This document shows positions 46,212 through 54,526 of a DNA stretch of 64,000 nt, in pieces. The DNA is from Sphaerisporangium melleum. GTDB lineage: Bacteria > Actinomycetota > Actinomycetes > Streptosporangiales > Streptosporangiaceae. The DNA lies in the NCBI RefSeq assembly GCF_014646695.1, contig NZ_BMNT01000003.1:173755-237754 (forward strand). Direction: 5' to 3'. Position 1 is the stretch's first letter; every line of letters starts with the position of its first letter. A model generated the notes under the pieces. It had not been told where the DNA came from and ran no database searches. It saw only the letters and a list, made by a program, of their open reading frames with translations. Position numbers and translations under genes: made by a program.

Positions 46212-47428
46212 GCGGGGACGCGCGGACGGAGCCGGTGCGCGTCTGCGAAGTGATCAAATCGCTGGCCGCGGTGGGCGGCGCCGAAACACTCCTGGCCTCC
46301 CGGCTGCGCGCGTCGGCCCACCCCACGCGCTACACGGTCGTCTGCCTGGAGGCGGCGCCGACGGTCGTCGTGGCGGGGCTGCGCCGGGCGGGCATCACCC
46401 TGGTCGACCTCACCGCGTGCCCGCGCCCGCTCCGGCTGCTCAAGCTGCCCGGCGTGGTCCGGCGGCTGCGCCCGGACGTGGTCAACAACCACTCCCCGCT
46501 CCCGGCGGCCGTGCTCCGCCCGCTGTCGCGGTTGTGGCGCCGGCGGCCGGTGCTGGTGTCCACGGTGCACAGTGTGCGGTTCCGGCCGCCGACACTGCTG
46601 CTGGACCGGATGACGGGCCGGCTGGACGCCCGTACGGTGGCGGTGTCGCCGCAGGTCGCCCGGAGCGTGACCACCTGGGGGTCGCGTGGCCTCGCCACGC
46701 GGGTGCACGGTGTCGATGTCGCGGCCCAGCGCCGGTGGGCCGCCGAGGCGGAGGTGATCCGGAAGGAGTGGGGAGTCCCCCGCGACGCCTTCCTCGTCGT
46801 GCACGCCGGGAACTTCCGCGCGGTCAAGAACCAGGCGTTCCTCATCGAGGCCGCCGCCGAGCCGGCCGTCCGCGACACCTGCGCCACCTTCCTGCTCGCC
46901 GGGTCCGGCCCGCTGCGGGCGCGGGCCGAGCGGCGGGTCGCCGAGCTCGGGCTGGACCGGGTGCGCCTGCTCGGGAACGTCCCGGAGGCCGCGCGCCTGA
47001 TCGCCTGCGCCGACCTGCTCGCGCTCTGCTCGACCTACGAAGGGCTGCCCGTCGTCGTGATGGAGGCGCTCGCCGCCGGGGTGCCCGTGGTGTCCACCCG
47101 GGTCGGCGGGGTGCCCGACATCGTGGCGGACGGCCGCAACGGCCTGCTCACCCCGCCGGGCGACACCCCGGCGTTCGCGGCGGCCATCCGGGAGGCGATG
47201 CGTCCGGAGGTGCACGCGCGGCTGCGCGAGGGCGCCCGGCGGAGCGGCGAGCGCTACGACATCAGCGAGGCCGCGCTGTGGTTCGATCGGCTGTACGACG
47301 AGATCGGCCCGGCTCCTTCCGGGCTCCTCTTCCGGCGGCGGCCACGTCGCGGCGTAGCGCACGCAGCATCCGCCCCAGGTCGGCCGGCCGCGGAACCAGC
47401 TGGGCGTAGGACAGGCCGGCGGACCTGA
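46208..47428 (+). CDS. GT4 family glycosyltransferase
   Basis: 406 residues from GTG 46208, overlapping the deacetylase stop as GTGA. The N-domain has SLAAVGGAETLLASRL; the C-domain has HAGNFRAVKNQAFLIEAA, LLGNVPEAARLIACADL and the donor-binding CSTYEGLPVVVMEALAAGVP with VGGVPDIVADGRNG. This is a GT-B retaining transferase that adds one sugar to the lipid-linked repeat unit. The last 55 codons run into the 3' end of the convergent flippase gene; the tail there is Arg/Pro-rich and probably not structured. Confidence 0.9.
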   Translation: MSGDARTEPVRVCEVIKSLAAVGGAETLLASRLRASAHPTRYTVVCLEAAPTVVVAGLRRAGITLVDLTACPRPLRLLKLPGVVRRLRPDVVNNHSPLPAAVLRPLSRLWRRRPVLVSTVHSVRFRPPTLLLDRMTGRLDARTVAVSPQVARSVTTWGSRGLATRVHGVDVAAQRRWAAEAEVIRKEWGVPRDAFLVVHAGNFRAVKNQAFLIEAAAEPAVRDTCATFLLAGSGPLRARAERRVAELGLDRVRLLGNVPEAARLIACADLLALCSTYEGLPVVVMEALAAGVPVVSTRVGGVPDIVADGRNGLLTPPGDTPAFAAAIREAMRPEVHARLREGARRSGERYDISEAALWFDRLYDEIGPAPSGLLFRRRPRRGVAHAASAPGRPAAEPAGRRTGRRT

Positions 47429-48611
47429 CGAACCACCTCGCCTCCAGGATCGCCATGAGCGCGTAGCTCACGCTCGACACCAGGCCGGCGCCCACCGCGC
47501 CGAAGTGCGGGATCAGCAGGAGGTTGAGCGCGACGTTGACCGCGAGGGCGGTGACGGCGATCACCGTCAGGGTGCCCGGCCGGTCCAGCCGCACCAGGTG
47601 CTGCTCGATGGGACGCAGCACGATGAGGATCACCATCCCGGGGGCCAGGGCCAGCAGCGGGGCGACGCTGCCGGCGAAGGCCCGGCCGTAGAGCAGCGGG
47701 ATCAGCAGCGGCGACACGGCCATGAGGCAGGCGATGAGCCCTGAGGACAGCAGCAGGTTGAGGCGCACGGTGCGGGCGGTGACCTGCTCGGCGTCGGGCA
47801 GGTCGGCCACCGCCTGCCGGGCCAGGACGATCTGCGTCAGCGACTCACCGGGGATCCGGGTCAGTTCGAGCAGGGTGACGGCGACGGCGTAGATCCCCGC
47901 CGCCGCGGCCGAGTCCAGTTCGTGGAGCAGCAGGACGTCCACGATCAGCAGGAAGTGGAAGGCCACCAGCCCGACGTGCTGACGGCCGCCGACCGCGAGC
48001 TGGGCCCGGGCGAGGCGGACGTCGCCTCCCCGGAGCGGGAACGGGCCGAGCGCCCGCGCGAGCAGGACGGCGGGCACCGACAGGGAGACCGCCCAGGAGA
48101 GCACGGCGGCGCTCAGCGTGAGGTGGTGGGTGGCGGCGAGCAGCACCGCCGGGACGAACTGGAGCAGCCCGGAGATGACCGAGCCACGCGTGACCAGGCT
48201 CACCTGGGCGCGCAGGAGCGCGATCGCGGTGAGGTTGACGGTGACGACCGCGAACGGCACGGCGAGCAGTGCGACGCACAGCAGCGGCGAACGGGTCGGC
48301 AGCACGCCGGCCAAGGTGAGCGCGATGCCCGTCAGCGCGGTGACGGTGCCGAGGACGGCGCCGATGACCAGGGCGTTCACCGTGAGCGGGGGACGGCGGT
48401 CCTCGTCGGCCCACCACGCGATCTGCGTCCGCTCGATGGAGAAATGGCCGATGACCATGGCCAGGAGCACGGTCGTGGTGATGATCGCGTAGTCGCCCCT
48501 GCCGTCCGGGCCCAGCGCGTGCGCGATCAGCACGCCGCTCAGCGCCGAGAGCAGCACGCGCAGCAGGCGGCGTGCGACGGTCTGTGCGAATCCGGGCAGG
48601 GACGTCGTCAC
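47262..48611 (-). CDS. Wzx-like polysaccharide flippase (MOP superfamily)
   Basis: 449 residues from GTG 48611, overlapping the upstream stop as GTGA. There are 12-14 predicted membrane segments. The N-terminal VARRLLRVLLSALSGVLIAH and the mid-protein ARALGPFPLRGGDVRLARAQ layout fit the MATE/Wzx-type exporters, with two similar halves. It would flip the undecaprenyl-linked repeat unit. The C-terminal tail (RGARKEPGRSRRTADRT) is basic and is encoded opposite the end of the GT4 gene. Coupled to the Wzy-like gene. Confidence 0.83.
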   Translation of the reverse strand: MTTSLPGFAQTVARRLLRVLLSALSGVLIAHALGPDGRGDYAIITTTVLLAMVIGHFSIERTQIAWWADEDRRPPLTVNALVIGAVLGTVTALTGIALTLAGVLPTRSPLLCVALLAVPFAVVTVNLTAIALLRAQVSLVTRGSVISGLLQFVPAVLLAATHHLTLSAAVLSWAVSLSVPAVLLARALGPFPLRGGDVRLARAQLAVGGRQHVGLVAFHFLLIVDVLLLHELDSAAAAGIYAVAVTLLELTRIPGESLTQIVLARQAVADLPDAEQVTARTVRLNLLLSSGLIACLMAVSPLLIPLLYGRAFAGSVAPLLALAPGMVILIVLRPIEQHLVRLDRPGTLTVIAVTALAVNVALNLLLIPHFGAVGAGLVSSVSYALMAILEARWFVRSAGLSYAQLVPRPADLGRMLRALRRDVAAAGRGARKEPGRSRRTADRTTARPR

Positions 48612-49936
48612 CTCGCGCCCGCCGGGCTCGGCGCCTCGTCCGGCTCGGAGACGACCCGTGGCTCCTCGTCCGGCTCGGACGGGACCGGTGGCTCGCCGGC
48701 CGCAGGCCCGTCGCGGCGAGCACCCGACCAGGCGACCGCCGCCAGCAGGCTCGTCACCATGACCACCGGCATCCGCTGCCGGAAGATCAGGCCGATGTTG
48801 GCCATCGTGCTGGCGTAGACGACCGTGGCCGGGACGATGAACAGCAGCAGGATCAGCAGCGTGCTGCGGTCGGTGGACCACAGCCTGCGGGCGCCGGCCA
48901 CCGCCAGCGCCAGCAGCATGTACCACACCAAGGTGTCGATCTTGCCGAGTTGCAGCGCCAGGCTCCCCCCGGTCCACGGGAACGGCGACAGGATCGTGTA
49001 GAAGATCTTCGGGCCGAGGTGGCTCCAGACGTTGCCGCCGTCCTCAAAGCGGACGCCCGAGCCCCGCGCGATGCCGGAAAGGCCGGCGTTGGAGTTCAGC
49101 GCGGCAGAGGACTGGCCCTGCGCGAGCCGGCTCCACATGTCCTCCATCGGCGCGCTCTCCTGCAACGACGCCGGGTCGAACAGCACGACGAACAGCGCCA
49201 CGATCGTGATGACCATGGCGCGCAGGGAGATCAGCCGCTTGAGCCCGGTCATCCCGAGGGCCAGCGGCAGCAGGCACATGTACACCATGTACGGGCGCAC
49301 CCCCCACACACACCAGAGCAGCGGCGGCAGCAGCAGGAGCTTCCACAGGGCGTACCGGCGGGTGAGCGAGACGCCGAGGGCGAGCGCGGCCACCACGAAC
49401 AGCGCGTTGAACCCGTCCTTGTAGGTGTCGGCGGTGTGCAGCAGGAAGGCCGGCATGAACGCCATCACCGCCAGCAGCCGGAACGCCCCCCGCTCGTCGG
49501 CGCCGATGAGCAGCGCGAACCGGTACAGGATCAGGCACAGCACGCAGGCCAGGAAGCCGACGAAAGCGGTGCAGGCCATCGGGGCCGGGCCGCCGCACAG
49601 GTAGACCACCAGCGCGAACAGGTTGGAGTGCAGAGGCACCGAGTACGGACGCCCGACGCCGTCGGCGGTGACGTAGGAGATGCCCTCGGCCTGCCACCTC
49701 TCGGCGATCTCGATGCCCAGCAGCTCGTACCCGACGTTGTCCCCGCCGTAGCCGATCAGCGCGCCGCGGTCCAGCACCAGGTAGACGACCAGGCGGACGG
49801 CCAGCGCGAGCAGCAGCACCGGCAGCACCCGCCGCGCCATGCCCGCCCCGACGACGCCTCGGACGAGCAGGGCCAGCGCCCCGAAGAACATGACGACGAT
49901 CAGGAGTTGCATGAGAGCCGAGACCTCCGCCGGCAT
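48608..49936 (-). CDS. Polytopic membrane protein, Wzy-like polymerase candidate
   Basis: 442 residues from ATG 49936 (ATG 49912 also possible). About ten hydrophobic segments with a large periplasmic-type loop (SAPMEDMWSRLAQGQSSAAL) fit Wzy/EpsG-type polymerases or GT39-like enzymes. YGGDNVGYELLGIEIAERWQ near the N-terminus resembles the first loop of dolichyl-phosphate mannosyltransferase-like proteins. It is coupled to the flippase gene, which supports a polymerase role. The C-terminus has an acidic Pro/Glu tail (SEPDEEP repeats). I cannot tell polymerase from glycosyltransferase by eye. Confidence 0.75.
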   Translation of the reverse strand: MPAEVSALMQLLIVVMFFGALALLVRGVVGAGMARRVLPVLLLALAVRLVVYLVLDRGALIGYGGDNVGYELLGIEIAERWQAEGISYVTADGVGRPYSVPLHSNLFALVVYLCGGPAPMACTAFVGFLACVLCLILYRFALLIGADERGAFRLLAVMAFMPAFLLHTADTYKDGFNALFVVAALALGVSLTRRYALWKLLLLPPLLWCVWGVRPYMVYMCLLPLALGMTGLKRLISLRAMVITIVALFVVLFDPASLQESAPMEDMWSRLAQGQSSAALNSNAGLSGIARGSGVRFEDGGNVWSHLGPKIFYTILSPFPWTGGSLALQLGKIDTLVWYMLLALAVAGARRLWSTDRSTLLILLLFIVPATVVYASTMANIGLIFRQRMPVVMVTSLLAAVAWSGARRDGPAAGEPPVPSEPDEEPRVVSEPDEAPSPAGAR

Positions 49937-50255
49937 CGGGACCACCAGGTCCGGCCCGTGGAACGCGCACGTCACGGGCTTGAACGGTCCGCACGACGCT
50001 AACCTCCACGCCCCGGGGAGGACCTGCGGGACGAGGGGCGCTGACCTGACGATGACCTCCGCGATGCGCACTCTTTCCCGTACGTCCCGCAGGCGGCGCC
50101 CGCGGCCGTGGGCCGGCACGGGTACCACAGATCGGCCATGAGTGCGTAGCGAATGAGGAAACACTTCGCGGCCCTCGCGATGGTGCCGGTGAACGGCACA
50201 AATGGCGAGCTAGCTTCTTCGACGTGACCAGGCACACCGTCAAGGAGCTCGCGTG
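49937..50255. other. Divergent promoter region
   Basis: 319 bases between the Wzy-like gene (minus) and a GT4 gene (plus). TAGCTT at 50211 is a possible -10 for the + strand, about 40 bases before the start. AAGGAG precedes the GT4 start. No gene is seen. Confidence 0.45.
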
Positions 50256-51473
50256 ATGCCAGAGAGCCGGATCCGCGTCATGGAGATCATCGCGCGGTTG
50301 AACGTCGGAGGCCCGGCGACCCAGATATCCGGACTGATCGGGCGGCTGAACCGCGACGCGTTCGACCACCGCCTGTACGTCGGCGACATCGACGAGGAGG
50401 AGGGCGACCACCTCAGGCTGCACGGCGCCGGTCCGGAGTTCGCCGGCGGTGACGGCGGGAAGGCGCCGCCCGGCCGCGTCCACCGGGTGCCGGGGCTCGG
50501 CAGGTCGGTCAGCCCGGCCAAGGACCTCGCCGCGCTGGCCCACCTGGCCACCGCCATCTGCCATTTCCGCCCGCACGTCCTGCACACCCGGACGGCCAAG
50601 GCGGGCGCGCTCGGCCGCATCGCCTCGGCGCTGTCCGGCGTCCCGTCGGCGCGGGTGCACACCTTCCACGGGCACCTGCTGGACGGGTACTTCAGCCGGC
50701 CCAAGCGGGCGGCCTATGTGACCTTCGAGCGGCTGCTGGCCCCGATGACCTGCCGGCTGGTGACCGTCGGCGAGCGGGTCCGCGACGACCTGCTCGCCGC
50801 GAAGATCGGGCGCCCCGCGCAGTACACGGTGATCCCGCCGGGCGTCCGCATCCGGCCGGTGCCGACCCGCGCCGCGGCCCGGCTCCAGCTCGGCCTGCCG
50901 CAGGACGCGCCGGTCGTGGCCTTCGTCGGCCGGCTCACCAAAGTGAAGCGGCCCGACCGGCTGCTCGCCACCGCGCGCGCGGTGTTCCAGCGGGTGCCGG
51001 ACTGCCGGTTCGTCCTGTGCGGCGGCGGCGACCTGTACGACGAGGTCGAACGTGAGGCCGCCCGGCTGCCCGGCGAGGTGCGGCTGCTCGGCTGGCGCAA
51101 GGACACCGAGGCGGTGTACGCGGCCGCGGACGTGGTGCTGCTGACCTCCGACAACGAGGGAACCCCGCTCAGTCTCATCGAGGCGGGCATGACGGGCACC
51201 CCGGTCGTCTCCACGCGGGTGGGCAGCGTCGAGGAGGTCGTGCTGGACGGCCGGACCGGCCTGCTCGCCGACCGCGCCCCCGGCCACCTCGCGCGGCACG
51301 TGGTGCGGCTGCTGTCCGATCCGGCGCTCGCCGGGCGGATGGGCGAGGCCGCCCGGCGCTGGACGGCCTCGGCGTTCGCCGCGGACCGCCTGGTGGCCGA
51401 CACCGAGAACCTGTACCGGACGGCCGCGCAGGACCGCGGCCTTTCCACCGCGCCCGAGGGAGCGCGGATATGA
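50256..51473 (+). CDS. GT4 family glycosyltransferase
   Basis: 405 residues from ATG 50256 (GTG 50253 is also possible). N-domain RVMEIIARLNVGGPATQISG and HTRTAKAGALGRIAS, then TFHGHLLDGYFSRPKRAAYV. C-domain AFVGRLTKVKRPDRLLATAR, GWRKDTEAVYAAADVVLLTS and DNEGTPLSLIEAGMTGTPVV are the donor-site motifs. The HGHLLDGY region resembles WbnK/PimB-like enzymes that add a sugar to a lipid-linked intermediate. Its stop overlaps the epimerase start (ATGA). Starts the second + strand operon of the locus. Confidence 0.9.
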   Translation: MPESRIRVMEIIARLNVGGPATQISGLIGRLNRDAFDHRLYVGDIDEEEGDHLRLHGAGPEFAGGDGGKAPPGRVHRVPGLGRSVSPAKDLAALAHLATAICHFRPHVLHTRTAKAGALGRIASALSGVPSARVHTFHGHLLDGYFSRPKRAAYVTFERLLAPMTCRLVTVGERVRDDLLAAKIGRPAQYTVIPPGVRIRPVPTRAAARLQLGLPQDAPVVAFVGRLTKVKRPDRLLATARAVFQRVPDCRFVLCGGGDLYDEVEREAARLPGEVRLLGWRKDTEAVYAAADVVLLTSDNEGTPLSLIEAGMTGTPVVSTRVGSVEEVVLDGRTGLLADRAPGHLARHVVRLLSDPALAGRMGEAARRWTASAFAADRLVADTENLYRTAAQDRGLSTAPEGARI

Positions 51474-52435
51474 GGGTCCTGGTGACCGGCGGCGCGGGCT
51501 TCATCGGCGCGAACCTGTGCCGGGCCCTGGCCGGCCGGCCGCAGGTGCGCGGCGTCACGGTGCTGGACGACCTGAGCACCGGCGACCCGCGCAACCTGGA
51601 CGGCACGGGCGCCGTCCTCGTCCGCGGCAGCGTGCTGGACCGGGACCTGGTCGGCGAGCTGGTCGCCGCGGCCACCTCGGTGATCCACCTGGCCGCCATC
51701 CCGTCGGTGCCCCGCTCGCTGAAGGACCCGATGAGCTCGCACGCCGTGAACGTCACCGGCACGCTGAACGTGCTGGAGGCGTGCCGGCGCCACCGGCCGC
51801 ACCTGGTGCTCGCCTCGTCGTCCTCGGTGTACGGGAACGCCGCCGAGGCGTTCAAGCACGAGGACCTGCCGGCCCGCCCGCTCAGCCCGTACGGCGCGGG
51901 CAAGCTCGCGGCGGAGGGCTACGCTCTCGCCTACGCCGAGAGCTTCGGCATTCCGGTGCTGCCGTTCCGCTTCTTCAACGTCTACGGGCCGCTGCAGCCG
52001 GCCGGCCACGCGTACGCCGCGGTGGTCCCGGCGTTCGTCTCCGCCGCGCTGCGCGGCGCGCCGGTCACCATCCACGGCGACGGCACCCAGACCCGGGACT
52101 TCACCTACGTCGAGTCGGTGACCGGCGTCCTCACCCACGCGGCCGTCCACGGGGTGACCAGCCGCAGGCCCGTCAATCTGGCCTTCGGCACGCGCGTGTC
52201 CCTCCTGGAGCTCCGGAGCGCGCTGGAGAGCGTGCTCGGCCGCCCGGTCGAGGCGGTCTTCCTCCCGTCGCGCCCGGGCGACATCCGCGACTCCCGGTCC
52301 TCGCCCCGGCTGCTGGAGTCCCTCTTCCCCGGTCTGCGGGCGCTGCCCCTGGAGGAGGGGCTGCGCAGGACCGTGGCCTGGTTCGAGACCCTGACCGGCA
52401 CGAACGCCGGCCGTGAGCTCCAAGCGGGCGTCTGA
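51470..52435 (+). CDS. NAD-dependent sugar epimerase/dehydratase
   Basis: 321 residues. VTGGAGFIGANLCRAL is the Rossmann motif. LASSSSVYGNAAEAFKHED with PYGAGKLAAEGYALAYAE holds the Ser/Tyr/Lys triad (Y-x3-K as YGAGK). FRFFNVYGPLQPAGHAYAAV and GDGTQTRDFTYVESV are typical of UDP-glucose or UDP-GlcNAc 4-epimerases (WbpP-like). The exact substrate is not clear. It is translationally coupled to the GT4 gene before it. It likely supplies a UDP-sugar to that transferase. Confidence 0.88.
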   Translation: MRVLVTGGAGFIGANLCRALAGRPQVRGVTVLDDLSTGDPRNLDGTGAVLVRGSVLDRDLVGELVAAATSVIHLAAIPSVPRSLKDPMSSHAVNVTGTLNVLEACRRHRPHLVLASSSSVYGNAAEAFKHEDLPARPLSPYGAGKLAAEGYALAYAESFGIPVLPFRFFNVYGPLQPAGHAYAAVVPAFVSAALRGAPVTIHGDGTQTRDFTYVESVTGVLTHAAVHGVTSRRPVNLAFGTRVSLLELRSALESVLGRPVEAVFLPSRPGDIRDSRSSPRLLESLFPGLRALPLEEGLRRTVAWFETLTGTNAGRELQAGV

Positions 52436-52495
52436 TCGAGCGCGACCGGCGCACCCACCACCTAGTTCGTCCTTGCATGCTCACGAGGAGGAGTC

Positions 52496-53491
52496 GTGCA
52501 CGACCTGGCAGGAAAGACGTACCTCATCACCGGTGGGAGCGGGTTCATCGGATCCCACCTCACCGACTCCTTGCTCGCGCGCGGTGACTCCGTCGTCATC
52601 CTGGACAACCTGTCGACCGGACGCCGGGCCAACATCGCCCACCTCGCCGGGCACCCGCGCCTGCGGTTCGTCCAGGGGTCGGTGCTGGACGAGCTGGTCG
52701 TGGACGAGCTGGTGCACCAGTGCGATGTCGTGGTGCACCTGGCCGCCGCGGTCGGCGTCAAGCTGATCGTCGAGTACCCGCTGCGGTCGCTCACCACCAA
52801 CATCCGCGGCTCGGAGATCGTCATCGAGGCCGCGCACCGCTACCGGCGCAAGATCCTGATCACCAGCACGAGCGAGATCTACGGCAAGAACTCCGCCGGC
52901 CCGCTGTCGGAGAACTCCGAGCGCATCCTCGGCAGCCCGGCCGTCGTGCGCTGGGCCTACAGCACCGCCAAGGCCGTCGACGAGATCCTCGCCAACGCCT
53001 ACCACCGGGAACGCGACCTGCCGACGATCATCGTCCGCCTGTTCAACACGGTCGGGCCGCGGCAGAGCCCCGCCTACGGCATGGTCATCCCCCGGCTCAT
53101 CAGGCAGGCGCTCGGCGGCCTGCCGCTCACCGTCTTCGGCGACGGCACCCAGACCCGGTGTTTCGCCCACGTCAAGGACGTCGTGCAGGCGCTGCTGGCC
53201 CTGCTGGACGACGCACGGGCGATCGGCGAGACCTACAACGTCGGCTCCTCCGACGAGGTCAGCATCCTGGAGCTGGCCAAGACCATCTGCGACCTCACCG
53301 GGTCGACCAGCGGGATCGAGCACATCCCCTACGGCGAGGCGTACGTGACGGGCTTCGAGGACATGCTGCGGCGCGTCCCGGACACCGCCAAACTGCGGGC
53401 GCTCACCGGATGGACGCCGCACCGCACCCTGCTGGACATCCTCACCGAGACCATCGCCGAAGCGCGCGACGAGGCCAGGGCCACCGGATGA
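52496..53491 (+). CDS. NAD-dependent sugar epimerase/dehydratase (UDP-sugar type)
   Basis: 331 residues from GTG 52496 behind GGAGGAG. ITGGSGFIGSHLTDSLL binds NAD; STSEIYGKN and WAYSTAKAVDEILA carry the catalytic Ser/Tyr/Lys set. VRLFNTVGPRQSPAYGMVIP is seen in UDP-glucuronate decarboxylases and related epimerases. The GKNSAGPLSENSERILGSP loop fits that group. It could act on the uronic-acid product of the dehydrogenase at 31391. Its stop overlaps the next ATG (ATGA). Confidence 0.85.
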   Translation: MHDLAGKTYLITGGSGFIGSHLTDSLLARGDSVVILDNLSTGRRANIAHLAGHPRLRFVQGSVLDELVVDELVHQCDVVVHLAAAVGVKLIVEYPLRSLTTNIRGSEIVIEAAHRYRRKILITSTSEIYGKNSAGPLSENSERILGSPAVVRWAYSTAKAVDEILANAYHRERDLPTIIVRLFNTVGPRQSPAYGMVIPRLIRQALGGLPLTVFGDGTQTRCFAHVKDVVQALLALLDDARAIGETYNVGSSDEVSILELAKTICDLTGSTSGIEHIPYGEAYVTGFEDMLRRVPDTAKLRALTGWTPHRTLLDILTETIAEARDEARATG

Positions 53492-54522
53492 ACCACTGGA
53501 CGATCCTCTCCGCCGTGGTGGCCGGTCTGCTGCTCGCCGCCGCGACCACCCGGCCGCTGGGCAGGCTCGCCACCCGCTGGGATCTCATCGACCATCCCAC
53601 GCCGCGCAAGGCGCACAGCCGGCCGGTCCCCTACCTCGGCGGCATCGCGATCATGCTCGGCACGGTCGTGCCCACGCTCATCTGGGCCGGACTGTGGGAC
53701 TACACGACCGCCGTGGTGCTCTGCGCCGCCATCGCCGTCGGCCTGCTCGGCCTGATCGACGACGTCGTCCCGCTCTCCCCGCTCACCCGCCTCGGCGTCG
53801 AGTCGGTCGCGGCCACCGGGGTGGTGCTGGCCGGCGTGCGGGCTCCGCTCACCGACGGCTGGCTGGACGCCCCGTTCACGGTCCTGTGGATCGTGGTGAT
53901 CACCAACTCGTTCAACCTGCTGGACAACGCCGACGGCTCCCTCGGCGCGATCACCCTGGCGGGGGCCGGGCTGCTCTCGATCACGGCCATCGTGAGCGGC
54001 GAGCTCGCCGTCGCCCTGCTCCTGGCATCGCTCTGCGGCGCCGGCCTCGGGTTCCTGCCGCACAACTGGGCGCCGGCCAGGATCTTCATGGGCGACTCGG
54101 GGTCGCTGTTCATCGGGTTCGTCCTCGCCTCCTCGGCCGTGGTGCTGACCGCGGAAGGCGACGCCGCCGGTGTCGTCGCCGGCCTGCTGCTGCCGACCTT
54201 CGTGGCCACCGTCGACACCTGCGTCGTCATGCTCTCCCGGGCCAGAGCCGGGCGGCCCCTGCTCCAGGGCGGCACCGACCATCTCTCCCACCGCCTCAAC
54301 TCCCTCGGCCTCGGCAAGCGCCTCAGCGCCCTGACCCTCGCCGCGACCGCGTGTGCGGCGGGCGCGCTCCAGCTGGCGATGGCACTGCACCTGGTCACAC
54401 CCGCCGTCACGACGGCGGCCGCGGTCGTCGCGGCGATCGTGCTCGTCGGCCTGTCGCACCGGGCGCGCACCACGGCCGTCCCGTCCAAGCAACCTCCGAT
54501 CGGCATCACTGAAAGGCGATGA
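53488..54522 (+). CDS. MraY/WecA-like polyprenyl-phosphate sugar-1-phosphate transferase
   Basis: 344 residues from ATG 53488. Ten or so membrane segments. GLLGLIDDVVPLSPLTRL has the conserved Asp-Asp. NSFNLLDNADGSLGAITLA is the NLLDxADG-type active-site loop; ARIFMGDSGSLFIGF and GTDHLSHRLNSLGL provide the last conserved Asp and the His motif. It probably transfers a HexNAc-1-phosphate from UDP to undecaprenyl phosphate, starting the repeat unit. The start overlaps the epimerase stop. It is the only initiating transferase in the window. Confidence 0.92.
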   Translation: MNHWTILSAVVAGLLLAAATTRPLGRLATRWDLIDHPTPRKAHSRPVPYLGGIAIMLGTVVPTLIWAGLWDYTTAVVLCAAIAVGLLGLIDDVVPLSPLTRLGVESVAATGVVLAGVRAPLTDGWLDAPFTVLWIVVITNSFNLLDNADGSLGAITLAGAGLLSITAIVSGELAVALLLASLCGAGLGFLPHNWAPARIFMGDSGSLFIGFVLASSAVVLTAEGDAAGVVAGLLLPTFVATVDTCVVMLSRARAGRPLLQGGTDHLSHRLNSLGLGKRLSALTLAATACAAGALQLAMALHLVTPAVTTAAAVVAAIVLVGLSHRARTTAVPSKQPPIGITERR

Positions 54523-54526
54523 CCCC

